Positions 25,806 through 36,595 of a stretch of 64,000 nucleotides of DNA are shown piece by piece (within the stretch, counting starts at the first letter, position 1; every line of letters begins with the position of its first letter). The notes beneath the pieces are model-generated. The model had not been told where the DNA came from, did no database searches, and worked only from the letters and a program-made list of their open reading frames with translations. A program made the position numbers and the translations under genes. The DNA is from Dyadobacter jejuensis. Its GTDB lineage: Bacteria; Bacteroidota; Bacteroidia; Cytophagales; Spirosomataceae. The stretch is taken from the NCBI RefSeq assembly GCF_003149085.1, contig NZ_QGDT01000002.1:186001-250000 (forward strand), given 5' to 3'.

Positions 25806-28800
25806 CTAATATGCCAAAACTGGAGACAACCATTTTTCTATTTCCTCCAAAGGCATGTCCTTCCTATGGGCATAATCCACGACCTGATCTTTGTGAATTT
25901 TTCCTACCGGGAAATAGCGACTCTGTGGATGCGAGAAATACCAGCCACTAACGCTACTGGCCGGATACATGGCGTAGCTCTCCGTTAGCGTAATCCCTAT
26001 TTCTTCGGCACCAAGCAGATCGAAAAGTTTTCTTTTTTCGGTATGATCTGGGCAAGCAGGATAGCCAGGTGCCGGACGTATTCCCTTGTAGCTTTCTTTA
26101 ATGAGTTCTTCATTAGAAAGTTGCTCGGCAGTATCGTACCCCCACAATTCCTTCCTTACCCTTTCATGCATCAATTCGGCCAGGGCTTCGACCAACCGGT
26201 CGGCTAGGGCTTTCACCATTATGCTATTATAATCGTCGTGATCACGTTCATACTTTTCCAATAATGCCTCGATACCAATCCCGGCCGTTACGGCAAACCC
26301 ACCAATATAGTCGGTATGACCGGACTCCAGAGGTGCCACAAAGTCGGACAGGCAATAATTAGGCAAGTTTTTAGCCTTTTCACTCTGTTGCCTCAGGTGA
26401 TGCAACACGGCCATATTATCGGCGATAAGCTCCCCGGGATTTATTGCGGAGGGTTGCGAAATTTTATATTCAATATGTTGGTGCGAGCCATGGCGTTCAC
26501 AAGCCACTTCCTTGGTATGCTGTTCGAAGTGATGCAACATAATATCGTCTTCCATGGAGTTGGCAGGCCAAAAACCAATCACCGCTTTGGCTTTCAGGGA
26601 CTTATCCTTAATAATTTCTCCCAAAAGCGTTACGGCCTCGTTAAACAAGCGGGTGGCCTCAGCTCCCACAACCTTATCTTCAAATATTTTGGGGTATTTA
26701 CCATGCAGCTGCCAGGTTTGAAAGAAGGGCGTCCAGTCGATATATTTGGCTATGTCATTCAAATCGTAATCATCGTAGACCCTCGTGCCTAGAAATTGCG
26801 GCTTTGTAGCTACAAAGTCAGACCAATCGATCTTGGTTTTATTCCCCCTGGCTTTATCGATCGGAACATGGGCTTTCACTCCCGATCTTTTGGCGTGGTC
26901 TTCGCGTAGCTTGGCGTATTCCGATTTGATATCGGACAGCACCTGGGCTTGGCTTGCATCGCTTTGGATGAGCTTGCCCGCTACTGGAACCGACCGAGAG
27001 GCATCCAAAACGTGGATCACAGGCCCCGAATAGTTAGGATCGATTTTCACGGCCGTATGAATGCGAGAAGTAGTAGCCCCACCAATTAGGAGCGGCAAGG
27101 TCATATTTCTCCGTTCCATTTCTTTGGCCACACCCACCATTTCATCCAACGAAGGGGTAATCAGGCCAGAGAGTCCAATGATATCTACTTGATGTTCCAC
27201 GGCCGCGGCTAATATTTTATCGGTTGGCACCATCACACCAAGATCAATAATTTCATAATTATTACATCCTAGAACTACCCCTACGATATTCTTCCCGATG
27301 TCGTGCACATCGCCCTTCACGGTGGCTAAGAGAATACGACCCGCAGTGCTTCCTTCGGCTTTTTCGGCCTCTATAAAAGGTTGCAAATAGGCTACGGCTT
27401 TTTTCATTACCCGGGCCGACTTCACGACCTGTGGCAAAAACATTTTCCCTTCGCCAAATAAGTCACCTACAATACCCATCCCATCCATGAGGGGGCCTTC
27501 AATTACTTCTATTGGTTTCTCAAATAAGTGCCTACATTCCTCTACATCCACTTCAATATAATCGGAATTACCCTTCACCAAGGCAAAAGATATCCGTTCC
27601 TTTACGGGAAGTTCCCTCCAGCTCAAGTCTGGCCCGGTTTGCGTTTTTCCTTTATCCTTCACCGTTTCGGCATAGGTCACCAGCCTTTCGGTAGCGTCAG
27701 GTCGGCGGTTCAGCAATACGTCTTCTACCAGCTCGAGAACATCCTTTGGTATTTCGTCATAAATACCTATTTGACCGGCGTTCACGATCCCCATGTCCAA
27801 ACCTGCCCGAATGGCGTGATATAAGAATGCGGTATGAATGGCCTCTCTCACGGGCTCATTGCCCCTGAAGCTAAAGGACACATTGGACACTCCACCAGAT
27901 ACTTTGGCATGAGGCAGATTCTGCTTGATCCAACGAACGGCATTGATAAAGTCTACTGCATAGTTGTTATGCTCCTCCATCCCGGTGGCTACCGTGAGGA
28001 TATTAGGATCAAAAATGATGTCTTGCGGAGGGAAACCCACTACGTCCACGAGGATTTTATAGGCCCTTTCACAAATTTCTATACGTCTTTCATAATTATC
28101 GGCCTGTCCACTTTCGTCGAAAGCCATTACTACGGTAGCGGCACCATAACGCAATACCGTCCTGGCCGATTCAATAAACTTCTCCTCTCCTTCTTTTAGG
28201 GAGATAGAGTTGACTATCGATTTCCCTTGCACACATTTCAAACCCGATTCTATCACTTCCCATTTGGAGGAATCGACCATTATGGGAACTTTGGAAATAT
28301 CGGGTTCGGCGGCAATCAGGTTTAGGAAGGTTTTCATAGCCTCTACCCCGTCTATCATCCCCTCGTCCAAGTTGACGTCGATGACTTGAGCGCCATTTTC
28401 AACCTGTTCGCGGGCAATGCTCAGCGCTTCATCGTATTTTTCTTCGCGGATGAGTCGGGCAAACTTCTTAGAACCGGTTACATTACAGCGTTCACCGATG
28501 TTGACAAAGTTGGAAAGTGAATTGATACTTACGGGCTCCAAACCCGACAATTTCATCACTTGGGAGCGATCAGGGATCGTCCGAGGCGCATGCTTACTGG
28601 CTACTTCGGCAATGGCCCTGATATGGTCGGGAGTGGTACCGCAGCAGCCCCCAATAATATTAATGAGCCCATCCCCAAGGAAACCATCGATTACCTCCCC
28701 CATTTGCTCCGGCGACTCGTCGTATTCCCCCATTTCGTTGGGTAAGCCAGCATTGGGGTGTGCTGAGGTATAGAAGGGTGACTCGTTGGACAGTATCTGT

Positions 28801-29621
28801 ACATATGGCCGCATCAAATCGGCCCCTAGGGCACAATTGAGCCCAACGGATAATAAGGGAAGGTGCGAAATAGAAGTCAAAAATGCTTCGGTAGTCTGTC
28901 CTGAAAGCGTACGCCCCGAGGCATCGGTGATGGTCCCCGATATCATAATGGGCAACATCCCTCCTTTGGGTATACGCCAGGAAGGCAAATGCTCCACCAG
29001 ACCGTTGCGGGCATCTACAAAAAACTGATCGATGGCAAAGAGTGCCGCTTTGGCATTCAGCGTATCGAAGACGGTCTCTACCAACAGCAAATCGGCTCCA
29101 CCATCGGTGAGGCCTTGAACTTGCTGATAGTAAGCCGCCACAAGTTGATCGAAACTAATAGCCCGATACCCGGGGTTGTTGACGTCGGGCGACAGGGAGG
29201 CCGTTCGGTTAGTAGGCCCTATAGAACCCGCCACAAACCGGGGCTTTTCGGGCTGGGCCAAGGTGAATTCGTCGGCTACTTCACGAGCCAAACGAGCTGA
29301 TTCATAATTTAACTCATATACAAACTCTTCCATACCGTAATCGGCCATGGCGATGGTCGTACAAGAGAAGGTATTTGTTTCGGCAATATCGGCACCCGCC
29401 TCGAAATAGGCGGCATGAATCTCTTTGATCACTTCTGGACGTGTCAAAGACAGCAAATCGTTATTCCCTTTTACATCATGCGGCCAGTCCTTGAAGCGGT
29501 CTCCCCGGTAGTCGGCATCTTCCAGTTTATATCGCTGGATCATCGTACCCATGGCACCATCCAGCACCAATATTCTACTCTTGAGTATTTCCCGAATATC
29601 AATCTGTTCCGTTTGAATCAT
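25806..29621 (-). CDS. metH: Cobalamin-dependent methionine synthase
   Basis: A full-length 1271-aa MetH, which transfers the methyl group of 5-methyltetrahydrofolate to homocysteine through methylcobalamin. Domains in order: homocysteine/zinc domain (about 1-340, ligands in GLNCALG and GGCCGTT), pterin-binding domain (about 360-640), cobalamin cap and Rossmann domain (about 650-900, with [12 protein letters not shown] providing the cobalt-binding His) and the reactivation domain that binds S-adenosylmethionine (about 930-1271, with [12 protein letters not shown]). The metE-independent form implies that the host takes up or makes B12. It is divergent from an Lrp/AsnC regulator. Confidence 0.97.
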   Translation of the reverse strand: MIQTEQIDIREILKSRILVLDGAMGTMIQRYKLEDADYRGDRFKDWPHDVKGNNDLLSLTRPEVIKEIHAAYFEAGADIAETNTFSCTTIAMADYGMEEFVYELNYESARLAREVADEFTLAQPEKPRFVAGSIGPTNRTASLSPDVNNPGYRAISFDQLVAAYYQQVQGLTDGGADLLLVETVFDTLNAKAALFAIDQFFVDARNGLVEHLPSWRIPKGGMLPIMISGTITDASGRTLSGQTTEAFLTSISHLPLLSVGLNCALGADLMRPYVQILSNESPFYTSAHPNAGLPNEMGEYDESPEQMGEVIDGFLGDGLINIIGGCCGTTPDHIRAIAEVASKHAPRTIPDRSQVMKLSGLEPVSINSLSNFVNIGERCNVTGSKKFARLIREEKYDEALSIAREQVENGAQVIDVNLDEGMIDGVEAMKTFLNLIAAEPDISKVPIMVDSSKWEVIESGLKCVQGKSIVNSISLKEGEEKFIESARTVLRYGAATVVMAFDESGQADNYERRIEICERAYKILVDVVGFPPQDIIFDPNILTVATGMEEHNNYAVDFINAVRWIKQNLPHAKVSGGVSNVSFSFRGNEPVREAIHTAFLYHAIRAGLDMGIVNAGQIGIYDEIPKDVLELVEDVLLNRRPDATERLVTYAETVKDKGKTQTGPDLSWRELPVKERISFALVKGNSDYIEVDVEECRHLFEKPIEVIEGPLMDGMGIVGDLFGEGKMFLPQVVKSARVMKKAVAYLQPFIEAEKAEGSTAGRILLATVKGDVHDIGKNIVGVVLGCNNYEIIDLGVMVPTDKILAAAVEHQVDIIGLSGLITPSLDEMVGVAKEMERRNMTLPLLIGGATTSRIHTAVKIDPNYSGPVIHVLDASRSVPVAGKLIQSDASQAQVLSDIKSEYAKLREDHAKRSGVKAHVPIDKARGNKTKIDWSDFVATKPQFLGTRVYDDYDLNDIAKYIDWTPFFQTWQLHGKYPKIFEDKVVGAEATRLFNEAVTLLGEIIKDKSLKAKAVIGFWPANSMEDDIMLHHFEQHTKEVACERHGSHQHIEYKISQPSAINPGELIADNMAVLHHLRQQSEKAKNLPNYCLSDFVAPLESGHTDYIGGFAVTAGIGIEALLEKYERDHDDYNSIMVKALADRLVEALAELMHERVRKELWGYDTAEQLSNEELIKESYKGIRPAPGYPACPDHTEKRKLFDLLGAEEIGITLTESYAMYPASSVSGWYFSHPQSRYFPVGKIHKDQVVDYAHRKDMPLEEIEKWLSPVLAY

Positions 29622-29688
29622 CTTGCTAATTTTTATTGGACAAAAATTCTGCCGGTCTAAATCTTTTAGAGGCTACTAATTTTCAGGA

Positions 29689-29719
29689 CAAATTTACCCT
29701 TTATAGATGTTTTGTTCAA
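29689..29719 (-). promoter_or_regulatory. Promoter of metH
   Basis: On the minus strand TTTTTG (TTG at 29717-29719) and TAAATTTG (29689-29696) are separated by 20 bases. The -7 box lies 67 bases upstream of the metH ATG. I see no SAM or cobalamin riboswitch signature in the short leader. Confidence 0.6.
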
Positions 29720-29820
29720 AAATTTTAAAATAAATAGACTTTTACACTACAATGAGTTATATTAGTAATTACAATATCTATATTCAGGAAACTTTCAAAG
29801 TATTTTAAGATATTTTATCT

Positions 29821-30297
29821 ATGCACCAATTAGACCAGACCGACACTAAGATCTTACATTTTTTGCAGGAGGATGCTACATTAAAAACGAGGGAATTGGC
29901 CGAACGGCTCCATTTGTCCTATACTCCGGTTTATGAAAGAGTAAGGCGCTTAGAGAAAGAAGGGATCATTAAGCGGTATGTGGCGCTCGTCGACCGGGAG
30001 AAAGTCGGCCGTAAGCTAATGGCTTTCTGTAATATCGCTCTGAAAGAGCATTCGAAGAGTATGGGAGAAACGTTTGTCAAGGCCATTATAGCCATGCCCG
30101 AAGTCATGGAATGCTTTAATATTTCGGGGGATTACGACTTTTTGCTCAAGATTGTGGTGGAAGATATGTCCCAGTATCAGGAATTTCTCATGCAAAAATT
30201 GGGCTCTCTCGACAATATTGGAAGCACCCATAGCCTTTTTGTAATGGGGGAAATTAAGAACTCTACTTTATTAGAAATGAGTGAGCCACAAAAATAA
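29821..30297 (+). CDS. Lrp/AsnC family transcriptional regulator
   Basis: A 158-aa feast/famine regulator: N-terminal winged helix-turn-helix (LDQTDTKILHFLQEDATLKT, then LAERLHLSYTPVYERVRRLE) and a C-terminal RAM domain (GDYDFLLKIVVEDM) that forms the effector-binding octamer. These proteins sense amino acids. It is transcribed away from metH with 199 bp between, which makes metH a plausible target; the sequence alone does not show this. Confidence 0.92.
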   Translation: MHQLDQTDTKILHFLQEDATLKTRELAERLHLSYTPVYERVRRLEKEGIIKRYVALVDREKVGRKLMAFCNIALKEHSKSMGETFVKAIIAMPEVMECFNISGDYDFLLKIVVEDMSQYQEFLMQKLGSLDNIGSTHSLFVMGEIKNSTLLEMSEPQK

Positions 30298-30327
30298 ATA
30301 CGGTACCAAAAAATTCAGTACCGTATT
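30297..30327. terminator. Hairpin between convergent genes
   Basis: AATACGGTAC (30297-30306) and GTACCGTATT (30318-30327) form a 10-bp stem between the stops of the Lrp gene and the convergent PepSY-like gene. A short T run follows on the minus strand. Confidence 0.6.
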
Positions 30328-30348
30328 CCAACTTACCCCTAACAAAAT

Positions 30349-30969
30349 TTATTTTCTTTTTCGCTTATGGATCATTTTGGGAATTTCAAGCTCCTTATTG
30401 AATGAACCATCCGCATTAAATAATATCACTTTTTTGGATTCTTCAGAGCCGATCACCACCAGGTATTCACCAGCTTCGTTGGTACCTGCCTTGGCGGGTG
30501 TAAAGTCGGCATAGGTCTCGGTCAAATAGGTAGTAATTGCAGTCGGTAGGGCATCTAATTCTACTTTTATCAAACGAGCCCTTTTAGCATGAGACTTTAA
30601 TTCCTCTACAAAGCTACCATCCGCAGCAAAGAGCAGGCCTGTGGCGGTCCCATCCGCAAGACTCAAAGCCACCACCGTTTTGCCTTCCGCATTTTGACCA
30701 GCATATTTGATTACCGCTTCTGAATAATTCGTCTCCAAATATTCGGTAATGCTCGTGTTCAAGTCCTCTGCCGCTACTTCGGTCAGCTTGCCCTTGCATT
30801 TATATGAAGTTACCGAGTCGCTAGCCACCCCATATCGTGCCGCCGAATAATCTAAAATGTCTGCATCTGCTTCAGTAGATTCTACGGCAGAAACACTGTT
30901 CGCGTCTTCCTTACAGCCCGTAAGCACTATGCCTGTAAACAAGGCCATCATCATTAGCCATTTTTTCAT
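30349..30969 (-). CDS. Lipoprotein with two PepSY-like domains
   Basis: A 206-aa protein with a lipobox LTGC (Cys19). Two similar modules follow: about 55-120 (LTEVAAEDLNTSITEYLETN..LLFAADGSFVEEL) and about 128-200 (LIKVELDALPTAITTYLTET..ILFNADGSFNKEL). This matches the PepSY-like (PF11396) pattern known from Bacteroidota periplasmic proteins. The C-terminus is strongly basic (HKRKRK). The biological role is unknown; it is a single-gene unit. Confidence 0.75.
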   Translation of the reverse strand: MKKWLMMMALFTGIVLTGCKEDANSVSAVESTEADADILDYSAARYGVASDSVTSYKCKGKLTEVAAEDLNTSITEYLETNYSEAVIKYAGQNAEGKTVVALSLADGTATGLLFAADGSFVEELKSHAKRARLIKVELDALPTAITTYLTETYADFTPAKAGTNEAGEYLVVIGSEESKKVILFNADGSFNKELEIPKMIHKRKRK

Positions 30970-31165
30970 AAAAAATCAGTTTTAGCGTTTGATAAAATTA
31001 AATCATCCGTATCCACCTTACGCCATGCCCCTTTCGCCTGTTGCAGAAGTTTTAAAAAAAAATAATTATTTTGTTCTCAGTTAAATACTTTGCAACATAT
31101 GGGAGCTATTTAGCGTATTTTTATATTGAATACATCCAATCCCTGACAACTCATAATTTATCATT

Positions 31166-31780
31166 TTGCTATTTCGAAAAAACACATCATTTGATGAGAA
31201 GGATTTCGACTCAATCGTCGCTGCTTGCATGGCTAACAACCACCATGCACAGCGACACCTATATAAACAATATTTCAGTTATGCAAAGAGCATTTGTTTA
31301 CGGTACACCAATACGGCAGAAGAGTCGGAAGAGGTGATGAACGAGGGTTTTTTTAAAGTTTTTAAAAATTTAGAAAAGTATGACTCCACCTATCCTTTCA
31401 AAGCCTGGCTGCGCACCATTATGGTCAACACGGCTATTAGTTATTACCGAAAGCACAAAAAACATACAGAAGAAGTCATTTCCTTAGAGGATGCTCCTTA
31501 TCCTCATTTTGATGATGACGTGATAGGTCAAATTACGGCTGAGGAGATTTTGCAGCTCATACAAGGGATTAAGCCCGTCTATAAGAACGTTTTCCTGATG
31601 TATGTGGTGGATGGATATAACCACCGGGAGATTGCCGAGATATTAGAAATAAATGAAGCTACAGTACGCTCTCATTATGTGAGGGCGCGGGCGCGGCTAC
31701 AACATTTGATCAAACAAAATTACCCCAACCTTTTTCCGACTGGTTGGCCCATAAAGACATTTAAAGGCAATGAAAACTGA
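31166..31780 (+). CDS. ECF-type RNA polymerase sigma factor
   Basis: A 204-aa sigma-70 family protein with region 2 (LYKQYFSYAKSICLRYTNTA..EVMNEGFFKVFKNL) and region 4 (YNHREIAEILEINEATVRSH). Region 2 would be cut if translation started at the first in-frame ATG, so a TTG start at 31166 is preferred. The gene overlaps the next one by 11 bases; that product contains one membrane helix and is its likely anti-sigma partner. The ending GWPIKTFKGNEN differs from usual sigma termini but is short. Confidence 0.9.
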   Translation: MLFRKNTSFDEKDFDSIVAACMANNHHAQRHLYKQYFSYAKSICLRYTNTAEESEEVMNEGFFKVFKNLEKYDSTYPFKAWLRTIMVNTAISYYRKHKKHTEEVISLEDAPYPHFDDDVIGQITAEEILQLIQGIKPVYKNVFLMYVVDGYNHREIAEILEINEATVRSHYVRARARLQHLIKQNYPNLFPTGWPIKTFKGNEN

Positions 31781-33209
31781 TAAATTTGAAAAAAATATAC
31801 GACGCAAGCTAGAGAGCCTTTCGCCTGAGTTTCAAGAGAAAGACTGGACCTCTATGCAGAACTATCTTCAAGCGCAATCCCCCCCCACCTTTTGGCAACA
31901 GTATCGGGGTTGGGCAGGGTATGCAGCGGCGGCATCGGTGGTGTTGCTCTCCGGTATACTTTATGCTTTCCAGTTGCAAAAAAATCTTGAACTCACCCAA
32001 GAAGTGCAGTCCTTAGAAAAGCAAGTAAAGGCCATACAGCAGTCGCCGCCGGTCCGAATCGTGGACACGGTGTATATCGTAAGGCAAGAGCCCTACTTGT
32101 CACCACAGCCAAGGGCACTGCCCCCCTATGAATCCGCAGGCCCCTTGCCAAAAGACCCAATTAGGATAGCAAAGGTGGAGCAAGATAGTGCTACCGAACC
32201 CGCTATTTCCCTTTCTGAAACAGGCATTACGAAGATTCCTGAAACCACCATGACGCCCCCACTAAAAACGGAGGAATACACTAGCCAAAGTAATACGGCA
32301 AGTCCAGAAGCTACCTCGGCGAATTCTACGGATTATCTGGCGGCAGTTAAGGAAATAGAGTCGGTAGGGCAACGTGCTATAGTGGACCCTGCCAACCGAA
32401 CTTTTCGGATGGAGTACGCTCTTCGGAGTAAGCTGACACCCAACCGGGTAAAAATGGCCCTGGCTCCTTCCCGACAGGAATCTACAGCCCCTGCACCCTC
32501 CGATAAGTCCATTAGGCTCGCCAAGACAAGCCAACCGGAGCAGGCTCTGTCTGGCAAGCAAGTAGAGAAAACTGAAAATACCATCCCAAAATTACCTATA
32601 AAACAACCCTATCGGTTTGGTGCTGGATTCGGTTTTGAAGGGAGTAGCCAAGTGACCTCCGCAGTAGCCGAAGTCCAAATCACGAAGCAATTCTCCATTT
32701 CGACAGGGGTGTCCTGGCTAAAATCGAAACCCTTGAATTTTATTAATGAAAAGGTTTTTAAGGAAAAGAACAAAATGGATTTCAAAAAAGAACATCCCAA
32801 CAAGATTCCTTATACCTTCGAGTTGTTCAATATTAGAATGAGACCCAATGTCGTTCAAATCCCGCTTACGGTGGCATTCAGGAAAAATATAGCTAAAGAC
32901 TTGCATTACTATATCAATTCGGGGGTACAATTTACGGTATCGGGACGGGATAAATTTGAATTCGATATGTTGGCACCAGGCCCCAACTACTCCAATGAGT
33001 ACTATCGTAACGGATTTTCTAATAACAAGAAGCTTCCTTTGGTCAACAACATGAATGTGGGAGTTGGTATGGAAAAAAGCTGGCACCCATTCATTATACA
33101 AGTTGAGGGATATGTATTTCACTATTTCACCCCCTTGTCCCCCTTAAATAGCAATACAGGCCCTGGTATAAAACTGAAGTTGCTCTACCAAATTGGCAAA
33201 GATGCCTAA
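31770..33209 (+). CDS. Membrane protein, probable anti-sigma partner with barrel-like C-terminus
   Basis: A 479-aa protein in three parts. Residues 1-45 are charged and cytoplasmic; a membrane helix follows (about 50-67, YAAAASVVLLSGILYAF); then a short coiled coil (LELTQEVQSLEKQVKAI), a long Pro/Ser/Thr-rich linker (about 100-270) and a C-terminal region (about 285-479) with the alternating pattern of an outer-membrane beta barrel (YRFGAGFGFEG..FSISTGVSWLKSKP). The layout suggests a protein spanning from cytoplasm to the outer membrane, signalling to the sigma factor. No classical anti-sigma zinc motif is present, so the role is inferred from overlap with the sigma gene. Confidence 0.7.
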   Translation: MKTDKFEKNIRRKLESLSPEFQEKDWTSMQNYLQAQSPPTFWQQYRGWAGYAAAASVVLLSGILYAFQLQKNLELTQEVQSLEKQVKAIQQSPPVRIVDTVYIVRQEPYLSPQPRALPPYESAGPLPKDPIRIAKVEQDSATEPAISLSETGITKIPETTMTPPLKTEEYTSQSNTASPEATSANSTDYLAAVKEIESVGQRAIVDPANRTFRMEYALRSKLTPNRVKMALAPSRQESTAPAPSDKSIRLAKTSQPEQALSGKQVEKTENTIPKLPIKQPYRFGAGFGFEGSSQVTSAVAEVQITKQFSISTGVSWLKSKPLNFINEKVFKEKNKMDFKKEHPNKIPYTFELFNIRMRPNVVQIPLTVAFRKNIAKDLHYYINSGVQFTVSGRDKFEFDMLAPGPNYSNEYYRNGFSNNKKLPLVNNMNVGVGMEKSWHPFIIQVEGYVFHYFTPLSPLNSNTGPGIKLKLLYQIGKDA

Positions 33210-33299
33210 GCCAATAAGTATTTAGACCAGGAATTAGTTTTGGGATTTACTTATCAAAAAAGCTATTTTTGGTTTTTTAAATCCTTTAAATAGTAAAAA

Positions 33300-34190
33300 T
33301 TGAAATACGCAGCAATCGATATTGGGTCTAATGGAGCCCGCATGCAGATCTCCTCGATACTAAACGATGAGGGTCGCGTACGCTTCAAGAAGGTAGAGTA
33401 TGTACGGTTTCCTTTACGCCTAGGCCATGACGTTTTCACAAAAGGTGAAATCTCTGCGGTAAGTGAAGACCGGATGATCAAACTCATGCTGGCCTATCAA
33501 CTTTTAATGGAACTTCATGAAGTCGATGATTATATGGCTTGTTCCACTTCTGCCATGCGGGAAGCAATAAACGGACATGAGGTACGCGATAATATACTTC
33601 AAAGAACTGGCATTCATATCCAGATTATTGATGGCAAAAAGGAAGCTGACTTGGTCAATAATGTGGTCGTAAAATCACTAGGTGAAGGACAGTTCTTGCA
33701 TATAGACGTAGGTGGAGGTAGTACCGAACTGAATGTATATCGCGATCACCAGCAAATCACCTCCAAATCCTTTAAATTGGGCTCCGTAAGGCTGCTCGAA
33801 GGTAAAGAATCGAAGGGATCGTGGCAAAAAATAGAAGAATGGATTCGTGCCAATGTGGACTATAGCCAACCCATTCAGGCAGTGGGTACTGGGGGAAATA
33901 TTAACAAGCTTTTCGACCTCTCATCCAAACTCACTGAAAGCTCTACCAGCTTGTCGGAAATAATCCGGATGAAAGAATATATTTCTCAATTCACTTTGGT
34001 AGAGCGAATCAACAAGCTCCAACTCAATCCTGACCGAGCCGATGTGATAGTTCCTGCCGGAGACATATATACTTCGGCCATGAAATGGGCCGGAGCCGAA
34101 ATCATCCATGTGCCCGACGTTGGCCTTAAAGATGGTATGCTTCAGATGTTATATGACAGAGCCATAGCAAAAAAGAACAAAGTAAAATAA
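33300..34190 (+). CDS. Ppx/GppA family phosphatase
   Basis: A 296-aa protein of the exopolyphosphatase / guanosine pentaphosphatase family. The ASKHA-fold motifs are DIGSNGARM (about 7-15), DVGGGSTELN (about 138-147) and GTGGNI. It lacks the C-terminal HD-like half of E. coli Ppx (about 500 aa), the usual short form. Translation must start at TTG 33300 because the family starts exactly there (MKYAAIDIGSN) and no ATG fits. Polyphosphate and pppGpp substrates cannot be told apart. Confidence 0.88.
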   Translation: MKYAAIDIGSNGARMQISSILNDEGRVRFKKVEYVRFPLRLGHDVFTKGEISAVSEDRMIKLMLAYQLLMELHEVDDYMACSTSAMREAINGHEVRDNILQRTGIHIQIIDGKKEADLVNNVVVKSLGEGQFLHIDVGGGSTELNVYRDHQQITSKSFKLGSVRLLEGKESKGSWQKIEEWIRANVDYSQPIQAVGTGGNINKLFDLSSKLTESSTSLSEIIRMKEYISQFTLVERINKLQLNPDRADVIVPAGDIYTSAMKWAGAEIIHVPDVGLKDGMLQMLYDRAIAKKNKVK

Positions 34191-34266
34191 CTCAGCTAAA
34201 GTGCCAAGATCTTCTGCCTCCTTGCGAGGATTGTACTCGTAATGGGCTGAAGATACTTGATGCTCT

Positions 34267-34659
34267 TTACGCCGTGTGGATCTTCACGGGTTTATGCTGT
34301 TCGTCGAGAGCCACAAAGGTAAACAGTCCTGAGACGGCCTTCTCCCTGCCCTCTTCATACATTTGCTCAATATAAATATCGACTCTTACCTTAATACTGG
34401 TGTTGCCCACCACCTCAACTCGCCCTACGAGCTCGATAATGCTACCCGCAGGGATAGGTTGTGTAAAATCGATACGATCGGACGATACCGTCACACAGCG
34501 AAGGCGGGTAAAACGCGTTGCCGCCATAAAGGCTACTTCGTCCATCATCGACAAGGCTTTGCCGCCAAAAAGGGTGTCATAATGATTGGTATCATTGGGG
34601 AATACTGTTTTAAAAACACTTACCTGACAGCGATCAATTTTTTGTTCTAAGGAGCTCAT
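34267..34659 (-). CDS. Hotdog-fold acyl-CoA thioesterase (YciA-like)
   Basis: A 130-aa hotdog protein with the conserved segment PNDTNHYDTLFGGKALSMMDEVAFMAA, in which the Asn-His-Asp region and the helical core carry the active site of the YciA/BACH thioesterases. It hydrolyses acyl-CoA in the cytoplasm; chain-length preference is unknown. It converges on the Ppx/GppA gene. Confidence 0.88.
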   Translation of the reverse strand: MSSLEQKIDRCQVSVFKTVFPNDTNHYDTLFGGKALSMMDEVAFMAATRFTRLRCVTVSSDRIDFTQPIPAGSIIELVGRVEVVGNTSIKVRVDIYIEQMYEEGREKAVSGLFTFVALDEQHKPVKIHTA

Positions 34660-35093
34660 AAAGCGTAAAAATCTACCGCAAAGAAAATTTCTCTCCTGTA
34701 GATTCTATAAAATAGGTTAATAATATAATTAGGAGGCCATTGCCCCCGATTTTGATGGCAAGTTAGGGTCAGAAATCCTGTTTTGCAATGCAATAGCCTG
34801 TAAGGTCGTTTTAAAAATCCAGCCCACAGCCAATTACCTGAGCCGCCCCCAAGGCCCTATTCATCGTGATAGCATCACTCAAGGATACAGTGTATCGCTA
34901 TTTTCAGACCGATAGGTTAGCAGGTTCGTCAATAAAAAGGTTGATTTAGCGATGGGGTCTCCACTTAGCCCTGCCGATTTCGGTCTGCTCGGAATATTTA
35001 CGTTAAAAAAACATTCGTTTTACCAAGGTCAACCCTAACTTTACGGAATAGAATAAAATTCTCAATTTCTTATATATTCAATTATAAATTCAG
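34660..35093. other. Gene-free region between thioesterase and fumC
   Basis: About 430 bases with no gene that I can support. The sequence just before fumC contains TAACTTTA (near 35034-35041), a one-mismatch version of the -7 box. Complementary 7-8 base segments occur within it but at a frequency expected by chance. Confidence 0.5.
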
Positions 35094-36497
35094 ATGGAAT
35101 ACCGTATAGAAAAAGACACCATGGGCGAAGTGCAAGTACCTGCCAACGTATATTGGGGAGCCCAGACCCAGCGTTCGATTCAGAACTTTCCTATCGCCGC
35201 CGATATTAATAAAATGCCTAAGGAGATCATCAAGGCGTTTGCTTATCTAAAAAAGGCTGCCGCCATCACCAACCAAGAGGCCGGAGTGCTACCAGTAGAA
35301 AAGAGTGAATTGATAGGCAAAGTCTGTGACGAAATCCTTACCGACAAGCTCAACGACCAGTTTCCTTTGGTGGTGTGGCAAACTGGCTCCGGCACCCAGT
35401 CGAACATGAACTGCAATGAGGTGATCGCCTACCGAGGACATGTATTACAAGGCGGGGCGTTAACCGACAAAACGAAAGTATTGCACCCCAACGACGACGT
35501 CAACAAGTCCCAATCGTCCAACGACACCTTCCCTACGGCCATGCATATAGCGGCCTACAAAATACTAATAGACACCACCATTCCTGGCATCACCAAGCTC
35601 CGGGATACGCTCAAAGCCAAGGCGGAGTCCTTCCGCAATGTGGTCAAGATAGGTCGTACCCACTTTATGGATGCGACACCTTTGACATTGGGACAGGAGT
35701 TTTCGGGATATGTGTCCCAGCTAGACCATGGACTTAAGGCCATATACAACAGTTTGGCACACCTTTCTGAACTAGCGTTGGGTGGAACGGCCGTAGGAAC
35801 GGGCATTAACACCCCTGAAGGCTACTCCGAAAACGTGGCTCGACATATCGCCGACCTTACAGGCCTACCTTTCGTTACGGCCGAAAACAAATTTGAAGCC
35901 CTAGCCGCCCACGACGCCATCGTAGAAGCCCATGGCGCACTCAAAACGGTAGCCGTTAGCTTGATGAAAATCGGAAATGATATCCGCATGTTGTCCTCAG
36001 GCCCCCGGTCGGGTATTGGTGAGATTTACATCCCCGACAATGAACCCGGAAGTTCCATAATGCCCGGAAAAGTAAACCCAACCCAATGCGAGGCCATGAC
36101 TATGGTAGCGGCTCAGGTAATGGGTAATGACGTCGCCATTAGCATCGGAGGTTCCAATGGCCACTTCGAACTCAACGTGTTTAAGCCTATGATGGCCTAC
36201 AATTTCCTTCATTCGGCTCGGCTTATCGGCGACGTATGTGTGGCCTTCAACGACAAATGTGCCGTGGGAATAGAGCCTCTTCACGAAAACATTAAGAAGC
36301 ACGTGAATAACTCCTTGATGCTAGTGACGGCGCTAAACACCAAAATAGGATATTATAAAGCCGCTGAAATTGCACAAACGGCACATAAAAACGGTTCGAC
36401 ATTAAAAGAAACGGCCGTAGCACTAGGCTATTTGACACCCGACGAATTTGACGAATGGGTACGTCCAGAAAATATGGTAGGGAAAAACGACTTTTAA
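35094..36497 (+). CDS. fumC: Class II fumarate hydratase
   Basis: A 467-aa fumarase C, which interconverts fumarate and malate in the TCA cycle. The family signature [11 protein letters not shown] is intact, as are [12 protein letters not shown] and the region [11 protein letters not shown]. It does not carry the aspartase-specific pattern, but aspartate ammonia-lyase belongs to the same superfamily. Single gene with a GC-rich hairpin after the stop. Confidence 0.95.
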   Translation: MEYRIEKDTMGEVQVPANVYWGAQTQRSIQNFPIAADINKMPKEIIKAFAYLKKAAAITNQEAGVLPVEKSELIGKVCDEILTDKLNDQFPLVVWQTGSGTQSNMNCNEVIAYRGHVLQGGALTDKTKVLHPNDDVNKSQSSNDTFPTAMHIAAYKILIDTTIPGITKLRDTLKAKAESFRNVVKIGRTHFMDATPLTLGQEFSGYVSQLDHGLKAIYNSLAHLSELALGGTAVGTGINTPEGYSENVARHIADLTGLPFVTAENKFEALAAHDAIVEAHGALKTVAVSLMKIGNDIRMLSSGPRSGIGEIYIPDNEPGSSIMPGKVNPTQCEAMTMVAAQVMGNDVAISIGGSNGHFELNVFKPMMAYNFLHSARLIGDVCVAFNDKCAVGIEPLHENIKKHVNNSLMLVTALNTKIGYYKAAEIAQTAHKNGSTLKETAVALGYLTPDEFDEWVRPENMVGKNDF

Positions 36498-36513
36498 ACC
36501 CCTTCCTACTTCT

Positions 36514-36546
36514 CCCACGGCGCTGTGCAGGACATAGGGCCGTGGG
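36514..36546 (+). terminator. Hairpin after fumC
   Basis: CCCACGGC (36514-36521) pairs with GCCGTGGG (36539-36546). No T tract follows, so this is a weak candidate for an intrinsic terminator. Confidence 0.4.
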
Positions 36547-36595
36547 AATATCCAAGCACCAACAGGTTGATTCCAGATTTAATCCTGAACACAAG

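Noticed and set aside
29622..29820. Cobalamin or SAM riboswitch in front of metH
   Set aside because: The transcript leader predicted from the promoter is only about 60 bases and lacks the conserved B12-box or SAM-aptamer sequences.
34894..34987. Interleaved complementary segments (pseudoknot-like) before fumC
   Set aside because: The arms are only 7-8 bases and separated by 46-67 bases; in a 434-base gap about one such match is expected by chance.
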